63,998 nt of DNA from Paracoccaceae bacterium. GTDB taxonomy: Bacteria; Pseudomonadota; Alphaproteobacteria; Rhodobacterales; Rhodobacteraceae. Location: assembly GCA_022763485.1 (NCBI GenBank), contig JALEGX010000010.1:1-63998 (forward strand), given 5' to 3'. Positions 26,701 through 38,700 of the stretch are shown one piece after another (positions within the stretch are counted from its first letter, which is position 1; the number at the start of each line of letters is the position of its first letter). The position numbers were made by a program, and so were the translations under genes. The notes below the pieces were generated by a model, which saw only the letters and a program-made list of their open reading frames with translations, ran no database searches and was not told where the DNA came from.

Positions 26701-29700
26701 TGCTGACCCCCAGCTTGAACGAAACAAAGGCCAGAAGGTTCTTATTCAGGTAGTCGAAGAACCCGCTGATGGCGGCAGCGCGGGCCTCATAAGAGGCCTT
26801 CTTGGTGTCCGCGTTGGTTTCGTCGATCGGCGTCGTCAGGATCTTGGTCAGCGACGGAACCGCACCGCTGAGCGCGACATCCGGACCGACATAGGGCTTG
26901 ATCGCATCCTTGTAGGAGGGGTGCGATGTCGCTGCCGTGACCAGCTCGTCAACAATCCCGGCAAAGAAATTCAATGCCTTGGCATCATCGATCACGAACT
27001 GCGAGAAGTTGCTGACGTTCGAGGCCAGCGTATCGGCATCCATCAGAACCTGCTTGCGGCCCTGGCTGTCGGTCTTGACGATCTGGAACTTGTCACCGAC
27101 CTGTTCGACGACCCCGCCGACCTGATCGGCGTAGTCACCACGCACCTTGTTCTGGAATTCGGTCGGCGTTGCGCCGACGCCGTAGAAGTCATTGGTGAAC
27201 TTCTCGACGTATTCCTTGACCTTGCCGTCCAGCCAGATCTTGATCAGCTTGCTGGTGACGTCCAGCAATTCATAGGCAAGGTTGGTGTTGACCAGGAACT
27301 TGCCGGTGATGTCGATCGGACCGGCCAGCCCATACCCATCAAATCGCGTTTTCGAGAACAGATCCAACGTGAAGGATGTGCCTTCGTCCACCCCACCGGG
27401 GAAGCTGGAGGCATTGGCGCGGTCGGTGGGCGAATCCTCGATCCCGCCATGCATCGACCAGCCGGGCAGGTCGTAGTGCAGCGGGAACCGGCCCAGCTCG
27501 GGCGGCAGATTCGGGATCAGCTTGCCAACGGCACCGCCAAGATCGGTAGCGCGTTGCAGCCCTTTGACGTTGTCGGTGTTCTTGAACTTCTTCTTGACGT
27601 CTTCCCAGTTGCTTGCGCCGCTGTAGACCTCGGTCAGACCGGCAAAGAACAGCCATTTCAGATAGTCCGACAGCGCGTGACGTGTCCCGTGCGAGAAGTC
27701 ACCGTTGAACACGGTGGGTACGACTTCCTGTTTCGGCGTGGTCGGGCGCGCCACTTCGGTGTTGTCGAAGTCCAGGCTGGTGCGCACACGTGCGCTTGGC
27801 TCGGGACGGAAGTTGGGGTTGCCTGCGACGGTCGAGAAATAGAAGCCGGTACCAATGGCCTCGGTTCGGGTTGTGTTGCTGGTCGACAGGACCGGGTTTT
27901 CGCTGGCCAGCAGGAAGTAATTGGTCGGCTTGGTCTTGTTGCCCTTGTTCCAGAAATGGGTGACCAGCTGGCTCCAGCCGTTTTTGTCGGTCTGCCCTTC
28001 AGGCAGGCTGAACCGGACCGGGTCCACCCCGTAATAGGGCTGCTTGGTATAGGTGTTATCGGTCAGCGACCGCACCATCGACCCCCAGTCGAAGCTGAGC
28101 AGGTTGGAGAAGAAGCTGGCCGCCTGGGTCGAGGTCGAGTTGATGGCGATGCCTTCATCCCCCAGCGTCCGGGGCAGGGCAACACCGCCGATGACCAGCG
28201 AATTGACGTCCGCCGTCCCCAAATACCAGTTGGTGATCCGGCTGTGCGGCGTGGCAAGCGCGTCATCGTCGATGAAACCTGGCAGCTTGGCTTCGGTGAA
28301 GTTCAGCTGGATATCCGGCACACCCAGCCCGTGTTTGGTGGGCTGCTTGTCCTTGCCGTCCTTGTCGGTCGGAATGGCCGTCCCGTTCGGGGTGGAAATC
28401 GGAACCAGGTTAAAGAACTTTTGTGCCCGGCCCAGAGTTTCCGGTGCCGTGGTCTGATAGTAGTTGTCGGCAAAGTCGATGTTCGACCAGATCTGGACGT
28501 TCGGATCCTTGAAGTCGTCCCACAGGATTTCACGCGCCTGCAGACCCGCAAGACCTGCGATGTCAAACAGCAGTTCCGCACCAGCTTCGACCGTGTTGAT
28601 GTACCGCAGTATGGCCGCGGCAAGAGCCGGGTTCGCCAAGGAGGTCAGGGCCGCGCCGAACTTGGCGGCGGTCAGCCAGTTCTTGAGAATGGTCTCAAGC
28701 TCAACCTTCAGCGTGTCCTGCTTGAAATCATGCGGATCAAGCGTGGTCATGTGAATGTCGATGTTGCGGTCCTTGCCTTCCGGGAAACGCACGCCAAGAC
28801 GCTGAACGATTTCGGAATTGACCGAGGTGCCGCGGCTGTGACCGATGAAGTGCAGCGGGCTCTTGAAGATCTTACCGCCGGAATCCAGGTCCAGTTGCAC
28901 CAGAGAGGCAAAGAACGCATCCGCCGCCGCTTCCGAGAAGCCGGAGTCCGAGATGTTGCTTTCGCGATACCAATCCATCACCAGCGTGATCGACGTTTGC
29001 GGCGTGACGGTGGAGATGTTGAAGGCCTGCTTGCTGATCCGGTAACCAACCTGTGCGCCCGGATCGAATTCGTGGAATTTCCCGGTCTGGCGGTTGTAGG
29101 CCAGGATCACGCCGCCGCCCGACGCCTTGGAGATGATCTCGCCATATTGCAGCCAGGCGCCAATGGTCGTTTCATTGAGCGGCGTATTGGCATAGTCCGG
29201 CAGAACGCCCTCGATCTGGAACCCGTGGGTCAGAACGTTGACCGTGGAATAGGGCGTCTGCGTCGGCAGGACGGCGTCGGTCTTGAAGCGGCGCCAATCC
29301 TTGATCTCGGTGCCGGTGTTCTTGATCTCGACACCCCAGTAATAGCTCTGGCTACCGGTCAGCGCGTTGCTGAAGCCATTGTCCGCCTCGATCACCACGG
29401 CATGGTTGAGCTTTGCGTTGTCCGAAACATCGGCCGCAGTCAGCTTGCGCTTCTTGCTCTCATCAATCGTGCCATCGGCCTTGAGGTAGTAGTAATAGCC
29501 TGATTCAAAGGCATATTTTCCGATGGTATCGGCCGAGTTGATCAGCCGGTAACGGTGGAAGTCGGTGCCCGCGGAGGTGTCTGATGGATCATCGTTGCCA
29601 AACCAATGGCGCTCGCGGAACGGATCACCCGGGAACAGGCCCTCGCCCGATTTCTGGGTCGATACATAAAGATCCAGCTCGAAGGACTTCTTGCCGATCT

Positions 29701-32700
29701 TGTCGGGATCCAGCTGCACTTCGAAAATCAGCGGCTCGGAATCCGGCCCGTTGACCTTGATCGTCTTCTGCGGCCGCAGCAGCTTCAGACCAACCTCGTT
29801 CTGGATGTCCAGACCACGGCCCCAGGCAACGATGTCCAGCGGATCGCCAAAGACGTTCTGCCGGATGACCGGCGGATCCTGGGTCAGCCCCTTTTCAAGG
29901 TCCACAGGCAAGACGCGGTTGCGGTTGATCCGGTCGCCGTCGACGCCCTTGTCGGATTCGGTGATCAGCTCATTGATGTTGAACGTCACCAGCGCACCCG
30001 ACGCGCGGTAGTTGGCAAACAGCTGCGTGCCGTCCGGCCGCAGGGCCAGTTCGGACAGATACTGGTTGGGGATGGGGCTGGTGGTGCCCACATGACCCGC
30101 ACTGCCATAATCCCAGGCGGTGGCATCTTTCCACTCTTCGCTGGTCAGGTTGAACGGGTTGCGGATCAGACCAACATTGTTGCCCAGCTCATGCCGCCGC
30201 TCGATTTCATAGGCCAGCACGTTGTCGCTGAAGGTCAGATAGCGCGACAGATCATAGTCCGCGACGAAGGCATAAGTCAGATCCGGCAGGATCTCCACCG
30301 CCACGGGGTTGCGAATGTCCAGATCATAGAGCTGGCTGCTCAGGCGGCGATAGTCATCGATCAGGATCGGCGGGAAGGGCAGCACGAAGCCCGCATAACG
30401 CACCCCGATATCCCCGCGGTTGATCTGCAGCGGGAAGCGGAATTCGCTGGGATCATCGGCATTCAGTGCGCTCAGCTTGCCAACCCGGGCCGAATAGGAT
30501 GTCGGATCGTCGTTGGTCACCTGAATGGTGTAGAACCCTTCACGCTTGGCACCGCGCGACACGAAGACCAGCTTGTCGGCCTCATTGGTGGCCTTGATGT
30601 CATAGGGATCTTCGAAGCCGTTCAGCGACCCGATCACCGTCAGATAGGTGGTCTGCTCGCCCGCTGCGGCCCGTTCGGCGTCCAGCGGATCGACGTTGAT
30701 GACGAAGATCTTGCCCTCGTCACCCTTGCCACGGGCCCAGCCACCCTCGCCGAACATGCCGGCATAGGGGACCGCCACATAGAGCTTGCGGCCATCCGCA
30801 TCCACGGCAAGGCTGTTGATCTTGCCGCGGGCTCGATCGCGGGCTTCATCCGGGATCGGCAGGTTCACTTGCCGCTGTTGCAGGTACTCGGGGGATTCAG
30901 GGCGCAGGTCGATCACGTGAATCGCACCGGTCCCGGCCGCAAACAGGAAGTTACCGTCCGAAGACAGAGTCAACGCCTGCACGCGATTGCCGGGGATCTT
31001 GATGATGTTGATACCCGGCGCATCCGGCATCACGTCGAACTGGCGCAGGCTCAGCATGTCGACGACGGCGATGCCATCATAGGTCGCCACATAGGCCGCG
31101 GACAAGTCACCTGCCAGCACCACATCGATGGGCCAGCCGGTGATCGGCTTGGTTCCATCCCAAAGCGGAACGTTGGCGATCACTTCTGTCTTTTCGGGCA
31201 GGGTGCCGTCCATGCCGCCATTTGCGGCAGCTTCGACATTGGCGGGCAGAACATCAAAGACCTGCAGGAAGCTCTGGTCGTAGTTCTCGTTCCAGTCGGA
31301 ACCGCCAACCACGCCGTATCCCCGGTCATTTTTGACCGTAAAGCTCTCGGACCCTTTGGCCTCGGTGGTTGCGCTCCAGCCATTGACGTCCCCGGCCAGT
31401 CCGCCCGGACCCGGCCGTTCGAACGAGTATTTGGCGCGCGACACCAGAATGTCGGCGGGCAGGGCGACGGTGAACGTGCCATCCCCGGTTGCCGCATCGA
31501 TATCCGGTTCCACGAACTGATCGCCGGAGATGTAGCGGGTATAGTTTCCGATGCTGATCTTCAGACGGGTGTGTTCCAGGTCGCTGCCGAAGCTCCCCGA
31601 ATTGCCATTGTTCGAGCCATAGATCAGGTTCGAACCGGTGATTTCCAGCACCACGCTGCCATCCGGCAGCAGGGTCGGCTTGGCGGCGGTGATCACGGGG
31701 TCTTCGCCTGCCGGCGCATTCTGTGCCACGGCGGGCACCTGCGCCCGGATGTTCAGCCGTCCCTGAACGCCAACCGGATCGATCTCCAAGGTCTGGCGGT
31801 CGTACTTCTCTTTGTTATCATTCAGGAATTTCTGATAGACATGCAGGCGCTGCGCGACCGAAGTGGCCTGGAACGCCATGACCGGGGCGGCCACCGCATA
31901 AGTCAAACCAGCCAACGCACCGGCCAGACCACCAACGGCCATGCCAATCGCCATCGACGGGATCACCGCCACAGCGGTGCGCGCCAACAGCGGCAGGATC
32001 AGGCTGCCATCGACAACCGGCTTGTTGGCCTTCGCCACCAGATAGCTGCCGCGCTCGGAGAAGCCCGGGAACGGCGGCGAGGCGGTCCGGGCCATGCCGT
32101 TTTCATCGACGATGCCGCTGTCGACCAGGCGCCAGATCTCACCAAATTCGCCATCGGTCTGTTCGGTAAAATCATCCAGCACGAAGAACAGCACCTGATC
32201 GCCGGCGCTGGCGACATCGCTGCTGACCTTGGTACCCAGCTGCACCGGGCCGGTCAGTTCCCCACCGGTGATTTCCAGCTTGCCCGCGCCAACGAAATCG
32301 AAATCAGGCGGGACCACCAGATCAAGGTCGGCCTCAGCCACCGAGATCAGGGTCACGGTCGGATCGTCGCCGGTCAGCGTGCCGGCCCCGATGGTCAGCT
32401 CATCACCATCCGGGGTGCGGATTGCCCCGCCCGCGCTGCCGATCTGGGCGGTATTGCCCTCAACCGGCGGCGTGACGTTGACGGTCAGCACCTCTTCGGC
32501 ACCGCGATAGATGACAGTCACCGTTGTCAGGCCTGCGGCGACGGCTTCCATCAGGCCATCGTCATTGACGCTGACGATGCCGCTGTCGCCAGAGACATAG
32601 ATCACTCCATCATCGGCACCCTGCACGAACTTGCTGCCTGTGGTGCCCAGCTCGGTCACCACCTGGCGGTTGCCACCCTGGGTCATCAGCGTCACGCTGT

Positions 32701-35700
32701 CGGGATAGGCGTCTATGCCGACGATCTGGGCCACGGCCCCGGCCGGATCATCCGCGATGCCCACCGCCACCGCAGTGGCCGCAGCCAGATTGCCACGCTG
32801 GGCCAGGATCCAGGTGTCCCCTTCGGTCAACGAGGTGATCAGCCCGGTGTCGGCCACGCGCACCACGGACGGGTCCGCGGTGGTCACGGTGACATAGTCG
32901 AACGGCAGCAGCACATCGGCCTGGTCTTCGAACTGACCAATCACCACCAGCTCGCCCACTTCGCCGGGATCTTCGAAGAAGAACGCGCGGTTTTCCAGGC
33001 TGATGCTGGTCAGCGCCGCATTCGAAATGGTGATGTCCAGCTTGATATCCGCAGTGGCGGCAAAGCCGTCATCGGCCGACACGGTGATTGACGCCGGGCC
33101 AGAGACGCCCACATCCGGGATCACCCGCAGGTATTCCCCATCCGGGGTGAAGCGTGCGGTGACATTTTCGCTGTCGACGATACGGAAGAACACCGGATCG
33201 CCTTCGCGGTCGGCGGCGATCTCATCCAGCTTGACCAGGACCGGCAGGTCCACATGGGTGAACACGGTGGGCAGGGTATCCGCCACAACCGGCGCGCTGT
33301 TGCCACGCAGACCGAAGTTGACGTTCAGCACCTGACGATCGCCGGTGTCGACGGTGCCGTCTCCGGTGATGTCGCTGTTGGCGGCGCTGTCGCGCAACAG
33401 GTCGCTGTCGGTGCCATCAACGGCGCCATCGCGGTTCAGGTCACCCGCGGCATTCAGCGTCAGGCCGTAGCTGCCGGTGCCATTCACTGCAAGGGTATAC
33501 AGGCCAGGGCTGGTAAAGCGATAGAGCGCCACCGTTTGACCGCCCGTGCGCTGCAGGCTGAGCAGCGAGGCCCCGTCAATCGACGGAGTTGCGGTTTCAC
33601 TGTCCGTCGCAAGGCGCAGGATCGGGCCGGGGTTGTCCAGGCCGGTCAGGAAGTCGCTTTCGCGGATGGTCAAGGTGTAGAACTGTGTCCCCGCATCGGC
33701 GTCGCCGGTCAGGGCACGGCCGGTGAACTGGGTGATGCCACCCAGATCTTCCAGAACCGGTGTCTCACTGATGGTCCCATCAGGCGCATAGGCGATCACC
33801 CGCCCGGTGCCATCGGTGCCGGTGATGACGCTCAACCCGTTTTCGCCATAGCCGAATTTGAAGCCGCTGCCGTCTTCCAATGCACGGATGCGGGTCAGGC
33901 GGCCCTGTTCGTCATAGCTGTAAACCGTGGCCTGGCCATCCGGCGTCGTCACACGGGTGATGCGGCCTGCATCGTCGCGCAGGAAGCTCAGCACTTCGCC
34001 ATTGGTGGCGGTGATGCCGCTGTCACCCACGAACAGACGATCGTCGCCCAAGCGGATTTCCTGCACGCGGCCATCGCTGCCGGCGGCAAAGCCGCGCCCA
34101 TCCGGTGCCGTCAGCAGGAAGGGCAGCGCCCCGCCGATGAACGGATCCGTGGGATTGTAGGGCAGGCCATCATCGGCGGTAAAGAAGCGGCCACCGGATT
34201 TGCGCAGCAGCATGTCCGGAGTAGACAGCGACCAGGTACCACCCTGATCCGGCGTCCAGCCCGCGCGATAGAATGTGCGGCTGCCGATGATTTCTTCGGT
34301 GGGGGTAAAGGTAAAGCCGATCCGATCCCCATCCGGGGTGGTCAGATACAGGCGCGCGCCTTCGGACAGGGCAGTATAGATGCCAAAGGCTTCGCGCCCG
34401 GTGCTGGCGCTGCTCAGTTCGATCGCCAGGTCGAACCCGGCGCTCCAGCTGCCAAAGTCCGCATCATCGGTGACCAGCGTGTTGTAGCGGCGCACCAAGG
34501 AGAACGGGATGCCGCCAAGGGTGATATCCAGATCGGTCTGCGTCGCCTGATAGATGCCGGATTTGTCGCTGCCGTTCACCTCGATCTGAACATCTTCGAC
34601 GGTGTAGCGGTTGCCGATATCGGCGGCGGTCAGACGCAGCGAATAGAACCCGTTGGACAGAGTCCGGGTATCAAGCGTCGTCAACAGGCCGCCGATCTCA
34701 TCCTCGCCACGGGCAAGTTCGCGGATCAGCGTTCGGCCATCGGCGCTGCGCAGCTCAAGCCGCCAGAAGTCGATATTGGCATCTTGAACCAGACCGCCGA
34801 TCTGCACCTCACCGGACAGGGGCGCCAGGTTCAGACCTTCGCCCATGAACAGCACCGGGGCGGTGCGGTCGGAGGGGTCGCGCACCTTCAGCGGCAGCGA
34901 GGTTTCCCCCATGTTGCCATCGGCATCCAGCGCAAAGGCCTGCAGCGGGATCTTGCCCGCTTCGGTCGGAGTGATCAGCGCGCGGCCAAAGCTGTCCAGC
35001 GCCAGTTCCTTGCCAGCGGCATAGAGGCTGATGCCCTGAATGTCCGACAGGCTGTCGGCGACGACCTGCACCAGCACCTGCTGGCCGGGGACGGCCGGGA
35101 AGCTGGGCGTCAGTTCGATCCGCACGACCGGCAGTTCGGGTTCCAGCGTTGCCCGCATCACGATGGTCTGACGCGAGTCATGCTTGCCGTCATCGGCGAT
35201 GAAGGTGACGTAGTAGTCACCCTCCTGGCCCGGTCCGGGGGTCCAGGTGACCTTACCCGTGCTGGCGTCCAGCACCGCACCATCCGGCAGGTCCAGCGCC
35301 TTGAAGGTCAGCGCGTTGCCGTCCGGATCGGTGGCTTCCAGGGTAAAGCTCTTTTCCTCGCCAATCAGGAAGGCGCGGTCGGAGACGGTCATTTCCGGCG
35401 CGCGGTTCACATCCGCGATGATCAGGTCGACCGAATAGCGGGTTTCCAGCCCCTCGGTATCCTGGGCACTGAACACGACGGTATGGGTGCCGCTCTGATC
35501 ATATTGCGGGATCCAGGAGAACTCGCTGCGGGTTTCCGAGAAGGCCGCACCTTCGGGCAGGCCCGACACCACGGTCAGCTTCAGCGGATCGCCATCCGGG
35601 TCATCGGCGACCACGGTAAAGCGCATCTCTGCCCGGTCGCGACCCAGCTGTGCGGTCATCGGCACAAAGACCGGCGCGCGGTTGGTGGGATCAATCTGGA

Positions 35701-38700
35701 TCGTCACCGCCTCGGTGCTTTCCGAATGCCCGTCCGACACGGTCAGGTTGACGGTGAAAGTGCCCGCCTGAACCGGCGAAGGCGTCCAGTCCAGCGTGCC
35801 GGTCGACCGGTCGAACATGGCCCCGCGGGGCAGGTCAGTAGCGGTAAAGGTCAGCGCGTCGCCATCCGGATCAGTTGCACCAAAGGTTACGGACAGCGGG
35901 CTGTTTTCAGTGCCTTGGATCAGGCCAATCGGATCCAGGATGGGCGCACTGTTGGCGGTGCGCACCGTGATGCCCAGGCTCAGCGTGGTTGTCGCCGGAT
36001 CCGTCAGTCCGGCCGCCCCGGTGTCGGTTGCGGAAATTTCGGCGGTATAGCCCCCCGCCTGGGCCGCCGTCGGCGTCCAGGTCAGCAGCGCGCGGCCATA
36101 GATCTCGGGATCCATGGTCAGGACCGCACCAGCGGGCAGGCCGCTCAGCGCAAAGGTCAGCTGATCCTGGTCCAGATCTGAGGCATTCAACTCCAGCCGC
36201 AGTTCCTCGCCGGCCACGGCGACCACGTCGCTCTGGTAATCAAAGACCGGTGGTTCATTGTCGCTTTCCACGTCGATGACGAAGGTGAACAGCGCACCGC
36301 GCGGAATACCCTGTGCGCCGCCATCGTCATAGGCCACCATGGTGACCGCATGTTCTCCACGGTCGCCCACGCCCGGCGCGATCCGGATGTTGCCGGTGCC
36401 ATCGCCGTTGTCGGTAAAGGTGATGAAGTCCGGCAGCGGCAGGCCCGGGCTTTCGTTCATCAGCGTCAGAGAAATCGGATCACCGTCAGGATCCACGGCA
36501 GAGACCGGGATCACCCGCACCGCGTCGCGCGCGATGGTGATATTGCTCAGTTCCGACAGGACCGGCGGCAGGTTCAGATCCCGCACGGTGATCCGCACCG
36601 TTTCTTCGGCCGTCAGCGGTGTGCCGGAATCCACCCCGTCATCGGTGGCGCGGAAACGGATATCGTATTCACCGGCCTGATTGGCCCCCGGAATCCACAG
36701 CAGTTCCCAGGTTTCAGTGTCGAAGGTGGCTCCGGCGGGCAGGTCGCCCACCACTTCGATCTGCACGGATTTGCGGATCTCGCCCAGTTCGTGGAACACC
36801 CCGTCGCCATCGCGGTAACCCGGTTCATAGAATGGGTTGTCGGGATCGGTGGCAAAGGCACGCAGGGCAAATTGCTGACCTTCGTAGACCTGCAGCCCGT
36901 CGAAGTTGTCAAACACCGGCGCGCCGTTGTCGGGCGTGACCTCGATCTCCATCGCCTGAACGGCGACGCCGTTGCCATCGGAGACGGCAAACATGATCGT
37001 ATAGGTGTCAGCCTGGGTATAGCCCGGCGTCCACTCGAACTCACCCGTACTGGCGTTCAGCTTGGCCCCGAAGGGCAGCGAGTCATTCACTACCCCGAAG
37101 GACAGCGGCGCACCAACTTCGGCGTCCGCCACCAGGTTGAAGCGAATCCGGTCGCCTTCACCCGCGGTGATCTTGCCCGGCACCCGCAGGGTCACAGGGC
37201 GCGCCGCTTCGGCGATGAACAGGGTCACTTCGGTGGCGATCTCGCGCAGCCCGTCCGAGGCGCGGACGGTCAGCGTGTAGGTGCCGGAGTGCTCATATCC
37301 CACTTGCCAGCTGAAGCTGCGTTTGTCGGGATCATAGCTGGCCCCTTCGGGCAGATTGTCGATCCAGATCACCACATCATCGCCATCGACGTCAGCGGCG
37401 ACAACTTCGAATTCCAGCAGATCGCCTTCGCGGGCACGCAGCTCGGTCGGTACCGACAGGAATTCAGGCGCGGCATTGCCGTCTTCCACGGTCACGACAA
37501 ACCGCTGCACGGTGACCGCGCCACGGGCGTCAAACACCTGAACCGTAATGGGTTCTTCATCATTTGCCTTGGCGTCAGGGGTCCAGCTGACGGCACCGGT
37601 CTGGGCATCCAGCGTCAGGCCCGCCGGGCCATTCAACAGGTGATAGACCACGGCCTCGCCATCGGGATCGGTGGCTTCGACTGTGAACTCCAGCAACTCG
37701 CCCACCTTGGCGGTTTCCGGCGGCGTCGAAGTGATGACCGGCGCGCGGTTCGGCCCGGTGGAGGCCGCAACCCCGGCCGAGAATTGCACCCGCTGGCGGT
37801 CGGGCGTGACGATGGCCACGGTATAGCCCGTTGTCGTTTCACCGGCCCCCAGTCGCCCACCTTCAGGCAGGGACGAGGACAGATCCAGCATCCAGACACC
37901 TTGGTCAGTCTGACCGGTCGCGTCGCCCGGAACACCGGTGTAGCCACGGCGCGGGTCCAGTGTCAGCAGAACGGGCAGGACAATATCGGAATCGGTCTTG
38001 TTGGTGACGCGCACCTCATAAGACACGGTGCCCAACGCGCGGTTGTAGCGGGTGGTCAGGAACTCCACGTCGATCAGGGCGCTGAGGTCCTGAATGCCCT
38101 GGAAGCGGGTCACGTAGTCCGTGCCCATGCGCATGCCCTGGGTCGAGGTGACAGAGCCAGCAACGGTCAACGTATAGTCATCCGCAATCAGGTTCGACAC
38201 TTTCAGCAGAACCACGCGGTTGGCTGCATCATAGACCACCGCGCTGGGGACGATCCGGCCGGCCGTCGTGCCTTCCAGCACATAATTGTCCGGGTTGGCC
38301 ACCGACGCGGTCGACGTGGGATCGCCTGCAAACATGTCCTGATCAAAGCGCACGGTCAGAACCGACAGCGGCAGCGGAACCACCGCGTCGACAGGCGGAT
38401 TCGTAGCCACGATTGTCGGCGCATAGGCCGGGCTGACGACATCCACCTGGTTGGACTGGCTGATCAACACACGACCGTCGCTGGTGGTGATCAGCACATC
38501 ACCGCGGGTTCCGCCACGGGCGACTTCGACCTGCTGCATGGTTTCCAGATCCACCATGGTCAGCGCAGACCCCGATGCGGCATCGCCGACGCCATTCACC
38601 GGGCCGGTGTTGGCCGAAATGAACAGCAGATCCTCAAGCGCGGTGCCGTCCTGGCCAAAGGCCAGCGAGTCGATCAGGCTGTCGAATTCCATCTGGATTT

